A DNA stretch of 36,695 nt from Candidatus Woesearchaeota archaeon (lineage in GTDB: Archaea; Nanobdellota; Nanobdellia; Woesearchaeales; B72-G16). Within the stretch, counting starts at the first letter, position 1. Each line of letters starts with the position of its first letter. The stretch covers positions 68,845 to 105,539 of the forward strand of contig QMQO01000001.1 of assembly GCA_003650545.1 (NCBI GenBank). Direction: 5' to 3'. Shown piece after piece: positions 25,300 through 34,137 of the stretch. The position numbers and the translations under genes were made by a program. The notes under the pieces were generated by a model, which was not told the DNA's origin, did not search any database, and saw only the letters and a program-made list of their open reading frames with translations.

Positions 25300-25890
25300 A
25301 TGAAAAAACTAGAAGAACATGTTGAAAGAACTTTAATTCTTGCAAAGCACGATGCTATCCAACGTGGTTTAGTTGGAGAGATAATCAAAAGGTTCGAGAA
25401 TCGTGGAATGAAGATTGTTGCATGCAAAATGGTAGAGCCAACGGAAGAAATGTTGGCTTTGCATTATCCAGATGATGAAGAATGGAAGAAGAGAGTTGGA
25501 GCTAGAAACAGAGAGATCATGGCTGAAAAAGGTATTGAGATGAAAGAGAGTGATGTTGAATTCGGTGCCATGATAAGAGCATATAACATGGCAAGTTTAC
25601 GTGGTACCCCGTTACTAGCATTTGTGTTTGAGGGTTTGCATGCAGTTGAGATCGGAAGAAAAATAGTAGGTCATACAGAACCTCGCAAGGCTGATCCTGG
25701 AACAATCAGAGGAGATTTTTCAACAGAGAGTTTTCAGTTAGCAGATGTTGAGAAACGAGTTGTTCGTAACTTAGTGCATGCATCTGGCTCGAAAAAGGAA
25801 GCTGAAAACGAGATTAAGATTTGGTTTAAGGACGAAGAGATCTATGACTATGAAAAACACGACTGGGTTGTGATGCATAGCTTTGACTAA
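25300..25890 (+). CDS. ndk: Nucleoside diphosphate kinase (long form)
   Basis: 196 residues against about 140-150 for most Ndk proteins. It exchanges gamma-phosphate between nucleoside tri- and diphosphates through a phospho-His. The N-terminus RTLILAKHDAIQRGLVGEII matches the family RTlxxiKPDaxxRgLvGeIi (Lys present; the usual Pro is His here). The catalytic His lies in RNLVHASGS (family NxxHgSDS). The extra length is a segment of about 40-45 residues after KMVEPTEEML (HYPDDEEWKKRVGARNREIM and following), as seen in some archaeal long Ndks. It sits fourth in the L7Ae operon, a conserved archaeal placement. Confidence 0.88.
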   Translation: MKKLEEHVERTLILAKHDAIQRGLVGEIIKRFENRGMKIVACKMVEPTEEMLALHYPDDEEWKKRVGARNREIMAEKGIEMKESDVEFGAMIRAYNMASLRGTPLLAFVFEGLHAVEIGRKIVGHTEPRKADPGTIRGDFSTESFQLADVEKRVVRNLVHASGSKKEAENEIKIWFKDEEIYDYEKHDWVVMHSFD

Positions 25891-25912
25891 TAGTTTTGAC
25901 TAAGGTGGTAGA

Positions 25913-26581
25913 TTGAATGTTGTACTATTAGGATCGCAGGGTGTTGGGAAAGGTACGTATGCACAACGTTTAAAGGATATCTATAAGATTCCACATGTTG
26001 CAATAGGCGATCTATTCCGAGAAGAGATGAGAAGTGGCAGCAAGCTTGGCAACAAAATTGCTGAATTTGTAAATACCGGTAAGTTAGTCCCTGATGATAT
26101 TGCGCTAGAAGTTTTGAAGAAAAGACTCACAAAAAAAGATACAAAAAACGGTTTTTTGTTGGATGGTTTTCCTCGCACATTAGACCAGGCAAAGGCTTTG
26201 GAAAAGATAACTAAGATTGATAAAGTTATTTATTATCATGCAAGCGAAGATGTTATTGTTGATCGTCTAAGCGGAAGAAGAACTTGTAGGAAATGTGCGC
26301 ATATTTACCACATTAAATTTTTACCACCTAAAAAAGAGGGTGTTTGTGATATCTGTGGAGGAGAACTCTACCAAAGAGAAGATGATTATCCTGAAGCTAT
26401 CAGGAAAAGACTTTCTATTTATTACAAGAAAACCGCTCCCCTTATTGATTATTATAAGAAGAAGGGTTTGCTTGTCGAAATCGACGCTAACCTAAATATT
26501 TCAGATCCAAGATCGCATATTATTAAAGACACGCAAGATATTTTAGACAGATTAAAACAAGAAAAACAAATGAAAAATTAG
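25913..26581 (+). CDS. adk: Adenylate kinase
   Basis: 222 residues, bacterial-type long adenylate kinase that interconverts ATP+AMP and 2 ADP. The P-loop is GSQGVGKGT (a Gln replaces the usual Pro of GxPGxGKGT), the AMP-binding segment is HVAIGDLFREEM, and DGFPRTLDQA is diagnostic. The LID domain carries a four-Cys zinc site (CRKC near 123 and CDIC near 145). I use TTG at 25913 as start because the next residues (NVVLLGSQG) lead straight into the P-loop and AAGGTGGT lies just upstream. It is the last gene of the L7Ae operon. Confidence 0.93.
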   Translation: MNVVLLGSQGVGKGTYAQRLKDIYKIPHVAIGDLFREEMRSGSKLGNKIAEFVNTGKLVPDDIALEVLKKRLTKKDTKNGFLLDGFPRTLDQAKALEKITKIDKVIYYHASEDVIVDRLSGRRTCRKCAHIYHIKFLPPKKEGVCDICGGELYQREDDYPEAIRKRLSIYYKKTAPLIDYYKKKGLLVEIDANLNISDPRSHIIKDTQDILDRLKQEKQMKN

Positions 26582-27071
26582 ATCTTTGATAGATGAAGAT
26601 GGAAAAAATATGCTAAAAAAATATGCTAAAAAATGTGCTAAAAAAATGCACAAAATGTCTAAAAAAAAATATGCAGAAAAAATATACTGCTTCTATGCCC
26701 ATGTTTGCTAAGGAATATTTTAAATAAACTATGATTTACTATTTTAAATAACATAGAATTTAACATTTACGAACCTATACAACTTTGAAGTTGAACGAAA
26801 GATTTAAAAACGGCTCTCAAATACTTTGATATAACTTATCCTTAAGTAAGAATATGTTACCACTGTTACCACATCTTGTGGTTAACAATTTTCGCGGATT
26901 TGAATGACGAGAATGACGAGCAAGGATAAATGTTGCAAAACCTGTTTAAATGCAATAAAATAGCTAATCAATAGCGTAAAATTCAAAAAATTTAATTATT
27001 ACTCAATGAGAAGAAAGATGCTCAAGATTTAGAAATTGATTTGGACTTTATGAGAGGAGGTATGAAAAAAC
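26582..27071. other. Gap between adk and EF-2
   Basis: This 490-nt AT-rich stretch contains repeats of ATATGCTAAAAA (about 26608-26660), a 6-bp hairpin ACCACA-TCT-TGTGGT near 26866-26883, and a TATA-like GATTTAAAAAC near 26800 that may drive EF-2 with a long leader. A strong GAGAGGAGGT ribosome-binding site lies at 27052-27061. No ORF with recognisable content is present. Confidence 0.5.
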
Positions 27072-29287
27072 ATGGCTGAAAGGATGGTTGAAAAGGTTAC
27101 TAGGCTCATGAAAGAGCAATCACAAATCAGAAACATCGCTATTGCGGCCCATATCGATTGAGATTAAAGCGAGAGCTTATTCTCCGAGTGCATGGAAAAA
27201 CCACATTTTCTGATAACCTTCTAGCTGGTGCTGGAATGATGGCTGAAGAACTAGCCGGAAAAGCTTGTGTTCTTGATTTTCGTGAAGACGAACAAGAAAG
27301 AGGAATCACAATCGATGCTGCCAATGTTTCGATGGTGCATGAATTTGAAGGCGAAGAATATCTGATAAATCTTATCGATACTCCAGGTCATGTTGACTTT
27401 GGCGGCGATGTAACAAGAGCGATGCGCGCTGTTGACGGTGCTATTGTGCTTTGTTGCGCTTCTGAAGGGATAATGCCTCAGACAGAGACTGTTCTGAGGC
27501 AGGCTCTAAAAGAAAGAGTTAAGCCTATCTTATTTATCAATAAAACTGATCGCTTGATCAAGGAGCTTCAGCTAACGCCTGAAGCAATGCAAGAACGATT
27601 TATTAACATAATAAACAATGTTAATCAACTGATAAGAGGTATTGCAGAAAAGGAGTACGCAGAAAAATGGCTTGTTAATGTGCAGGATGGTAGCGTTTGT
27701 TTTGGTTCTGCATTTCATAATTGGGCGTTATCTCTTCCATATATGAAAAAGAAGGGAATTACGTTTAAGGATATAATTTCTGCTTACCAAAGTGGAAATG
27801 ATGAGGATTGGAAGGCTCTTAAGAAAAAGGCGCCATTACATGAAGTTGTTCTTGATGCAGTTGTAAAGCATTTACCAAATCCTCTTGAAGCTCAAGAATA
27901 TAGAATCCCTAAGATTTGGCACGGTGAACTTGAAAGTGAAGAAGGTAGGTCGTTAGTCAAATGTGATTCGAAGGGACCATTATTTTTTGTGATTACTAAG
28001 GTTGTTATAGATCCGCAGGCTGGCGAGATTTCAGCTGGCAGGCTCTTTTCTGGAACAATGACTAAAGGAACTCAGGTTTTTTTGAATCGTGCAAGGCAAC
28101 ATGCAAGGATACAACAAGTTTATATTTATAACGGAGCAAAGCGCGAGATTGTTGACAATGTTCCAGCAGGAAACATAATAGGTGTTGGTGGATTGAAACT
28201 GGGTTTACCTGGTGAAACAGTAACCTTTGAAGATACAGAACCGTTTGAGAAGATCACTCACATCTTTGAGCCGGTTGTAACAAAGGCAATCGAAGCTAAG
28301 AAGCCTAGCGACTTACCAAAGTTAATAGAAGTGCTAAGGCAGGTCCAGAAAGAGGATCCTACTATAACAATCAATATTAATGAGGAGACAGGTGAGCATT
28401 TAATGAGTGGGATGGGAGAACTCCACTTGGAGGTTATTGAGCATAGAATTGTTAAGGATAAAGGTATCGAAGTACAGACTTCCCCTCCTATAGTTGTTTA
28501 CAGAGAAGCAATCACAAAACCAGGTGAGGAATATATGGGTAAGTCACCTAACAAACATAATCACCTATTTTTCGAAGTAAGACCATTAATGCCAGAGGTT
28601 GCGAAAAAAATAAAGAAGGATGAAATATATGAAGGTAGGATCAAGAAAAAGGATCAGAAGTTGATAGATGCATTTGTTGAGGCTGGCTATGATGCAAAGA
28701 CAGCTGCGAAGATTAAGAATGTTTGTAAAGGCAATATACTAATAGATGGTACTCGAGGTATAGTACATATTGGCGAGATAATGGAGATGGTAAATGACAT
28801 GTTTGAAGATGTGATGAATGCAGGTCCAATAGCAAGAGAGCCTTGTATTAATATGGAGGTTACACTAACTGATTGTAAACTACATGAAGATGCTATTCAT
28901 CGTGGACCTGCACAGATCTACCCTGCTGTTCGTGAGGGTATCCGTGGAAGTATTATGTCTGCAAAACCCATTATATTTGAACCAGTACAAACATTACAGT
29001 TTGAGGCACCAGCAGAATATATGGGCGAGTTGAGTAAATTAGTGAGCAATAAACGTGGACAGTTATTGGAGATGAACCAAGAAGGAACGATTGTTGTTGT
29101 TAAGGCAAAGTTACCTGTTGGAGAAATGTTTGGATTAAGCTCAGACTTAAGATCTGCAACAGGAGGCAGAGGAAACTTCTATTTGATTGACCAGAGCTAT
29201 CAAAAACTGCCAGACGAGTTACAACAGAAGATCATTAAACAGATTCGTGATAGGAAAGGTTTGAAAGAAGGGCAGGTTGGGGTATAG
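27072..29287 (+). CDS. fusA: Elongation factor 2, gene interrupted by a 32-nt intron
   Basis: aEF-2, the translocase GTPase. Exon 1 (27072-27158) encodes 29 residues ending NIAIAAHID. The unspliced frame then hits TGA. Exon 2 (27191-29287) resumes HGKTTFSDNLLAGAG and runs to the end, giving 727 residues, the normal archaeal size. G1 (AHID^HGKTT) is split by the intron. G3 is DTPGH and G4 is NKTD. The diphthamide His lies in DAIHRGPAQIYP, and the C-terminus has SDLRSATGGRGNF typical of the family. The start is preceded by GAGGAGGT. The next genes are EF-1A and S10, the usual archaeal str order. Everything except the 32-nt insert is well conserved, so the gene is clearly functional if spliced. 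Confidence 0.92.
27159..27190 (+). other. BHB intron in the EF-2 mRNA
   Basis: The 32-nt insert starts TGAGATT and ends CCGAGTG. Its exon-intron joints fold as a bulge-helix-bulge: outer helix CCAT/ATGG (exon-exon), central helix TCG/CGA plus an A.G mismatch (exon 1 with intron), 3-nt bulges ATT and TGC each cut after the second base, and inner helix GAGA/TCTC. The hairpin ends in AAGC-GAGA-GCTT with a GNRA tetraloop. Only this boundary gives GAT+CAT (Asp-His) and the correct frame. Without removal the product stops after 29 residues. Confidence 0.88.
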
Positions 29288-29567
29288 ATTCTTAATAGAT
29301 TCTTAAATTAATGTAGCTTAGGTTAAGTCAACCTTGATAGGTTAACTTTGATAGGTTAAACTGCCCTGTTTCACATGTACCAAAGATGACTAGAAGCATC
29401 TAATATTAGCATACTTATTAGCACACTTAAGTTGATAGTGCCATTAGCTTGAATCAAAAAATTGTTCTGTTAAATAATTATTTTCTTATATAGAAATAAT
29501 AGTAACATTTATAAATATGGTCAAAAACCCATATAGAACTTATTTATAATAGTTGGAGGGGTATTAC

Positions 29568-30860
29568 ATGGCAAAAGATAAAGAACATATCAACATAGTG
29601 TTCATCGGACATGTTGATCATGGTAAATCCACGATTGTTGGAAGATTACTATTTGACAGCGGTAATATCGATGAACAGACACTTAGAAAGTTGAAGGAAA
29701 AAGCAGCAGAGCTAGGTAAAGCTGGCTTCGAGTTCGCTTTTGTGATGGATAACCTGAAAGAGGAGCGAGAACGTGGGGTTACTATTGACCTAAGCCATAA
29801 GAAGTTTACAACTGATAAATATTACTTTACTATAATCGATGCTCCTGGACATAAAGACTTCATCAAGAACATGATTACCGGCGCAAGCCAGGCTGATGTA
29901 GCTGTTCTGGTTGTAGCTGCAAATGATAGTGTGATGGCACAGACAAAAGAACACGCCTATCTTGCAAAGGTACTTGGAGTGCAACAGATGATTGTTGCAA
30001 TTAATAAGATGGACATTAAAGGAGTAGAGTATAGTGAAGAACGATTCAACAAAGTTAAAGAAGATGTCACAAACTTGCTAAAGTCGATAGGATTTAAGAC
30101 AGAAGAGATACCATTCTTGCCTGTTGCAGCTCTTGTTGGGGATAATATTGTAAAAAAGAGTGAAAAAATGGAATGGTATAAAGGCGATACTCTTCTGCAG
30201 GCTATGGATAACCTAAATCCACCAGAAAAACCTACTGAATTACCATTGAGACTACCAATACAGGATGTATATAATATTACTGGTATTGGTGTTGTCCCTG
30301 TTGGTAGGGTTGAGACAGGCGTAATGAAGGTTGGCGATAAAGTAATTGTTGTGCCAGCTCGAGAAGGTAAAGGTATAACTGGTGAAGTGAAGAGTATAGA
30401 GATGCATCATGAGCAGATGGATCAAGCTGAGCCTGGTGATAATGTTGGTTTTTCAGTGAGAGGTATTGGAAAGAAAGATGTAGCAAGGGGAGATGTTTTA
30501 GGCCACGTAGATAATGTGCCGACTGTAGCAGAAGAATTTACAGCGCAGATTATTGTGCTAAATCATCCTAGTGTGATAACTGCTGGTTATACACCTGTTT
30601 TCCACATTCACACAGCACAGGTTGCATGTACTATTACTGCGATTGAAAAGAAGCTAAACCCTGCAACAGGTGAAGTTATGCAGGAGAATCCTGATTTTAT
30701 CAGGAATGGCGATGCTGCTATAGTAAAAATCAAGCCAACACAACCTTTATGCATTGAAAAGAAAGAAGATATTCCGCAAATGTCAAGCTTTGCTATTAGG
30801 GATAGTGGTGCGACAGTCGCAGCAGGTATGTGTATTGACTTGAAAAAGAAAGAAATATAA
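29568..30860 (+). CDS. tuf: Elongation factor 1-alpha
   Basis: 430 residues from the ATG at 29568. It delivers aminoacyl-tRNA to the ribosome. G1 is [10 protein letters not shown]3 is DAPGH (in [20 protein letters not shown]) and G4 is NKMD. The switch region [15 protein letters not shown] and the C-terminal barrel motif HIHTAQVAC are also present. The ORF could begin at 29553, but [19 protein letters not shown] is the normal N-terminus and TTGGAGGGG lies just before this ATG. Unlike EF-2 it has no intron. It is preceded by about 280 nt of non-coding DNA with a TTTATAAATATG TATA candidate near 29508-29519. Confidence 0.96.
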   Translation: MAKDKEHINIVFIGHVDHGKSTIVGRLLFDSGNIDEQTLRKLKEKAAELGKAGFEFAFVMDNLKEERERGVTIDLSHKKFTTDKYYFTIIDAPGHKDFIKNMITGASQADVAVLVVAANDSVMAQTKEHAYLAKVLGVQQMIVAINKMDIKGVEYSEERFNKVKEDVTNLLKSIGFKTEEIPFLPVAALVGDNIVKKSEKMEWYKGDTLLQAMDNLNPPEKPTELPLRLPIQDVYNITGIGVVPVGRVETGVMKVGDKVIVVPAREGKGITGEVKSIEMHHEQMDQAEPGDNVGFSVRGIGKKDVARGDVLGHVDNVPTVAEEFTAQIIVLNHPSVITAGYTPVFHIHTAQVACTITAIEKKLNPATGEVMQENPDFIRNGDAAIVKIKPTQPLCIEKKEDIPQMSSFAIRDSGATVAAGMCIDLKKKEI

Positions 30861-30952
30861 ATTTTTATTTTAAGTTTTTATCAAATCCTAAAAACCAGCT
30901 TTTAGTTGGTTCATGGTAAATGATCGTAAAGTTTATCATGAGGTAAACGACC

Positions 30953-31264
30953 ATGCAAAAAGCTAGAATCAAGATTGCAAGTGCAGATATAGATAAAGTG
31001 AACCAAGTATGTGACCAGATTAGAGGTATTGTTGAGCAGGTTGGTGTTGATATGCGTGGTCCGATACCTTTGCCGACCAAAAAATTAAAGGTTACAACAA
31101 GACGTTCTCCCTGTGGCGATGGAAAGGCTACTTGGGAGCGCTATGAAATGCGTATCCATAAAAGGTTGATTGATGTTTCAGTTGATGAACGAGTTCTTAG
31201 GTTGATTATGAGGGTTGCTATCCCTGAAGGATTAAATATAGAGATTGAGATGGTTGGAGGATAA
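30953..31264 (+). CDS. rps10: 30S ribosomal protein S10
   Basis: 103 residues, normal size. Typical archaeal S10 pattern: QKARIKIASADIDKVNQVCD, GPIPLPTKKLKVTTRRSPCG and the C-terminal IPEGLNIEIEM. ATGAGGTAAACGACC precedes the ATG as ribosome-binding site. It follows EF-1A as in other archaea, and tRNA-Ser(GGA) starts 34 nt after its stop, a linkage also known from other archaea. Confidence 0.95.
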   Translation: MQKARIKIASADIDKVNQVCDQIRGIVEQVGVDMRGPIPLPTKKLKVTTRRSPCGDGKATWERYEMRIHKRLIDVSVDERVLRLIMRVAIPEGLNIEIEMVGG

Positions 31265-31274
31265 TTTTATAAAT
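31265..31274 (+). promoter_or_regulatory. TATA box of tRNA-Ser(GGA)
   Basis: TTTTATAAAT starts at the base after the rps10 stop codon and lies about 25-34 nt upstream of the tRNA 5' end, the normal archaeal spacing. The tRNA can therefore be transcribed independently of rps10. Confidence 0.6.
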
Positions 31275-31298
31275 CAAGTATTATTCTTCTAATGTAAA

Positions 31299-31555
31299 GC
31301 CGCGGTCGCATAACCTGGTACGCTTACTCGCTTATGTTCGTAAAGCGTACATCTTCCACACTATTGATGGGCTTCGCTTGGCGTGTCCTATCCTGAGCAA
31401 TGGAAGAATGATGGAAGAATGTTATGTGCGATGTGTATGTGAGAAGCGCAGGAGATTGCGCTGGATTGGAGATCCAGTTCCTTTGGGAATTGTGGGTTCA
31501 AAAACGTTGAAGCAAAACTGAAGAAACTTCACGATTGAATTTCCCACCCGCGGCG
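31299..31555 (+). tRNA. tRNA-Ser(GGA) with two introns, one of 135 nt
   Basis: Acceptor GCCGCGG/CCGCGGC with discriminator G, class II with a variable arm (TTCC...GGGAA). Anticodon stem CTGGA/TCCAG, loop TTGGAGA (anticodon GGA). Intron 1 at 31320-31454 (135 nt) interrupts the D-loop after GG-T20; its BHB has outer TAA/TTG, central CCTG/CAGG, bulges GTA/AGA and inner CGCTT/AAGCG. Splicing gives the D-loop TAACCTGGTAT closed by GCA/TGC, the same size as in tRNA-Ser(CGA). Intron 2 at 31503-31541 (39 nt) sits at 59/60 in the T-loop, with outer helix the T-stem GTGGG/CCCAC and central TTCA/TGAA; the T-loop becomes TTCAAAT. Mature length is 83 nt. Confidence 0.9.
31320..31454 (+). other. 135-nt D-loop intron of tRNA-Ser(GGA)
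   Basis: Much longer than the other introns here. Beyond the BHB stem it contains a hairpin pairing ACATCTTCCA (31350-31359) with a TGGAAGAATGT stretch, and a direct repeat of GGAAGAATG (31402-31410 and 31413-31421). Degenerate box-like elements appear in C/D order: TTGATGG (31364-31370), CTGA (31393-31396), ATGATGG (31408-31414) and GTGA (31439-31442). No open reading frame of note. Confidence 0.8.
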
Positions 31556-31579
31556 TATTTAAAATGAAAATTATTTAAA

Positions 31580-32581
31580 ATGAAAATAGCTATATTGAGT
31601 GGAGGAAAGTGGGGAACAACCCTTTCTGTTCTATATGCACATAAATACCCTGATAGTAAAGTCAAGTTTTGGATACGTGCAGAAAGTAAATACCGGGATC
31701 AACCATTAGTAGAATATATAAAAACAAATAGAGTGAATCCAAAAAGATTTCTCGATATAAAAGTTCCTAATAATGTTTTTGTTTCTTCAGACATAAAATC
31801 TGTTGTTAATGATGTTGATATTGTTCTTTCTGCAATTCCTTCAGAATACCTGAAAGAACATCTTCCGAAACTAAAAGGACTTAATTTTAAACAGTTTGTG
31901 AACTGTTCAAAAGGAATTGTTGATGATAAACCTATTTCATTTTATTTTAAGAGTCTTTTAGCTGGGGTGCCATATGCAACTATTTCTGGACCAAATATCG
32001 CTAATGAGATTATTGCAAATTTTAATGATAGAGGCAAGATAAATCCTTCATTTGCAACTATTGCTTTTGATAATGAAAACGCTATACAAGATTTGGTTTC
32101 AATATTAGATTTTAAACCTTATTTTATATTAGATCCACATAACGATATAAAATCAGTAGAATACTGCGGAATACTTAAACAGGTATATGCTTTAGCATTA
32201 GGTATCTGCGTTGGACTTGGTTATAGTGGAAATACCATTGCAGGGCTTTTCCACGCATGTGGTAGAGAAATTAAAAAACTGTTGGCGTTTCTAAATGCAA
32301 ATCCTAATGTGTATGACGAGACATATGCTGGCTATCCTGATCTGGAAGTGACTTATAAGTTCGCTAGACATGGAAGAACAGGCAAACTTATAGCTGAACA
32401 TGGCTTAAATGCTGCGAAAGAAGAGATGAAGGGTGAATGTATAGAAGGATTTAGGGTGCTTGAATCTATGTATAAACTAACAAATGATCTGATACATTTA
32501 CCCATCTTGAAATGGTTATATTCGATTATTTATCAGGAAGATGATATTAAACCAATATCTGAATTGGTAAATTCTTTTTAG
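31580..32581 (+). CDS. gpsA: Glycerol-3-phosphate dehydrogenase, GpsA type
   Basis: 333 residues, the usual GpsA length; it reduces dihydroxyacetone phosphate to sn-glycerol-3-phosphate with NAD(P)H. N-terminal Rossmann motif LSGGKWGTTLSVLYA (family GGGxWGTALA). SGPNIANEI near 135 matches the family SGPxxAxE. The catalytic Lys lies in SVEYCGILKQVYALALGICV near 200, followed by GLGYSGNTIAGL. CxExFRVLES-like GECIEGFRVLES lies near the C-terminus. This is a bacterial-type enzyme of sn-3 stereochemistry; archaeal membrane lipids need sn-glycerol-1-phosphate. The gene starts only 25 nt after tRNA-Ser. ATG at 31580 is chosen because MKIAILSGG leads directly into the NAD site. Confidence 0.85.
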   Translation: MKIAILSGGKWGTTLSVLYAHKYPDSKVKFWIRAESKYRDQPLVEYIKTNRVNPKRFLDIKVPNNVFVSSDIKSVVNDVDIVLSAIPSEYLKEHLPKLKGLNFKQFVNCSKGIVDDKPISFYFKSLLAGVPYATISGPNIANEIIANFNDRGKINPSFATIAFDNENAIQDLVSILDFKPYFILDPHNDIKSVEYCGILKQVYALALGICVGLGYSGNTIAGLFHACGREIKKLLAFLNANPNVYDETYAGYPDLEVTYKFARHGRTGKLIAEHGLNAAKEEMKGECIEGFRVLESMYKLTNDLIHLPILKWLYSIIYQEDDIKPISELVNSF

Positions 32582-32818
32582 GATTATGGTAGTTTATTTT
32601 GGTTGGATCAAAGGAGTAAAGCAAGAAAGAACCTTAATTTCCGATTACCTTATTTTCGGTTTAACTTAATTAATTTTAACCAGTTGCATAATTTCAATTT
32701 TACAATTACAGAAACCTTTAAAAATAAATGATTTTCTTGTGTACATATATATAGTTAGTATGTACAGTTAGTTATTTAGGTTATTTAGTATGTTTAAAAT
32801 AGCAGGATAAAAATTAGT

Positions 32819-32893
32819 GCCTCTGTAGTGTAGTCCGGCCAATCATATTGCCCTCTCGAGGCAATGACCCGGGTTCAAATCCCGGCGGAGGCA
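32819..32893 (+). tRNA. tRNA-Glu(CUC), no intron
   Basis: Acceptor GCCTCTG/CGGAGGC with one G.U pair, discriminator A. The D-arm GTGTAGTCCGGCCAATCAT is typical of archaeal tRNA-Glu. Anticodon stem TTGCC/GGCAA, loop CTCTCGA (anticodon CTC), T-arm CCGGG-TTCAAAT-CCCGG. It is the only intron-free tRNA of the six in the window. A TTTAAAAT element near 32792-32799 and a TATATATA stretch near 32745 are promoter candidates. Confidence 0.95.
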
Positions 32894-33029
32894 TCCTAAG
32901 GTTATTCTTTCAAAGAGGTATTCTTGCTAAAGTGTAAATATTATTATTCTCACGATAAAAGTTCCAAAAATACTATGAATGCTGGAATTGCAATCAATCT
33001 GATTCAGTCTACTGGGATTTGATTAGACT

Positions 33030-33476
33030 TTACTTCAATAATAACTTCTTAGCTTTCTTCTTTAACTGTGCAACCTTTGGCAATGTTATCTTTAAAACAC
33101 CATTCTTAAACTCGGATTTTGCCTTATCAGGGTTAACAATTGCAGGTAGTGTAAACGCTCTATAAAAACCACTATAAGATCGCTCTTGTCTGTAGAAATC
33201 TTTTTTCTTAACCTCGATTTCTTCCTTTTTTTTAGCTTTTATCTCTATTCTTTCGGGTTCGACATTGATGATGATGTCTTTCTTATCGATACCTGGAAGC
33301 TCCGCAGTAATTTCTATTGCATTCTTCTTGTCCCTAACATCAACCAATGGCTGTCTTAACTGTATACCAGTTCTTTTCATAATCTTTTTCTGTTCAGCCC
33401 AGAAGTCATCAAACATCTTATCCATTTCCCTTCGAAAACGTTTCATTTCTTCAAAAGGATCCCAGATGTCTTTCAT
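33030..33476 (-). CDS. hsp20: Small heat shock protein (Hsp20/alpha-crystallin)
   Basis: 148 residues, normal size. N-terminal helix DPFEEMKRFRREMDKMFDDF, then an alpha-crystallin domain (about 45-135) from QPLVDVRDKKNAIEITAELP through GIDKKDIIINVEPERIEIKA to the diagnostic ending FKNGVLKITLPK. ATP-independent holdase chaperone. The 5' side is unusually clear: AAAGGAGGTGATA (33481-33493) is a near-perfect complement of the 16S rRNA tail, and CTATAAATAG (33514-33523) is a TATA box, so the mRNA should have a short leader and high translation. Confidence 0.95.
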   Translation of the reverse strand: MKDIWDPFEEMKRFRREMDKMFDDFWAEQKKIMKRTGIQLRQPLVDVRDKKNAIEITAELPGIDKKDIIINVEPERIEIKAKKKEEIEVKKKDFYRQERSYSGFYRAFTLPAIVNPDKAKSEFKNGVLKITLPKVAQLKKKAKKLLLK

Positions 33477-33480
33477 GGTG

Positions 33481-33523
33481 TATCACCTCCTTTTTAGACG
33501 TAGTTTCGAATTACTATTTATAG
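33481..33523 (-). promoter_or_regulatory. Promoter and strong ribosome-binding site of hsp20
   Basis: On the minus strand CTATAAATAG (33514-33523) is followed after about 20 nt by AAAGGAGGTGATA (33481-33493), then CACC and the ATG at 33476. The GGAGGTGAT core is the full anti-Shine-Dalgarno complement, stronger than at any other gene in the window. Confidence 0.65.
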
Positions 33524-33600
33524 CTTTGTATTTTTAAGAAATCAAGCATAGTCCCTTGTTTGATAATTTATATAAAATATAAGTTAATTCTTTTATCTTT

Positions 33601-34137
33601 ATGGCACACACAAAACCAATACCAAAGGTTAAACTTTTTATAGGAATAATGTATGTTAATGAAACTTTCTTTAATAAGGCTGTTGAAATCTTAAAGCAGT
33701 CTTTTGGTGAAGTAGAAGACATATCCGAAAGTTATAATTTTAATCAGTTTACGGATTACTATAACAATGAGATGGGCGATGGGCAAGTGAAAAGATTTAT
33801 CGTTTTCAGGGATTTAATAGATAGGGATGAACTGGCGAATATTAAACATCTAACGAACAAGATTGAAGACGATTTTGCAGTGAATGGTAAACGCTTGATC
33901 AACTTAGATCCTGGCTATCTTACTGAGCATAACGTGGTTTTAGCAAGTGCCAAGGAACAACCGCACAAGGTTTCAATTGGTATGGGTATGTTTGGTGATG
34001 TTGTGCTCGTCTATAGAAGTGGTAACTATAGAAGCTATTTTAAAACATTTGCAGATTATAAAACAGAATTTGTACAGAAATATTTATTAAGTGTAAGAAA
34101 AAAGTATCTTCTGCAAAGGAGGTCGGAAAATGTGTGA
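33601..34137 (+). CDS. DUF4416 family protein
   Basis: 178 residues. The body matches the DUF4416 pattern: KLFIGIMYVNETFFNKAVEI, a central FIVFRDLIDRDELANIKHLT and the diagnostic LINLDPGYLTEHNVVLASAK followed by HKVSIGMGMFGDVVLVY and TFADYK. Function of the family is unknown; it is usually annotated as a GTP-binding-like protein without proof. TTTATATAAAAT at 33568-33579 lies about 28 nt before the ATG and there is no ribosome-binding site, so the transcript is leaderless. The 3' end overlaps the next gene by 8 nt and contains that gene's AAAGGAGGT. Confidence 0.8.
   Translation: MAHTKPIPKVKLFIGIMYVNETFFNKAVEILKQSFGEVEDISESYNFNQFTDYYNNEMGDGQVKRFIVFRDLIDRDELANIKHLTNKIEDDFAVNGKRLINLDPGYLTEHNVVLASAKEQPHKVSIGMGMFGDVVLVYRSGNYRSYFKTFADYKTEFVQKYLLSVRKKYLLQRRSENV

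Noticed and set aside
27158-27190. Reading EF-2 as starting at the TTG at 27158, or as a broken gene
   Set aside because: That start lacks a ribosome-binding site and loses AHID of the G1 motif. Upstream ATG 27072 has GAGGAGGT and encodes the conserved N-terminus. The insert excises exactly with BHB pairing, which a random indel would not show.
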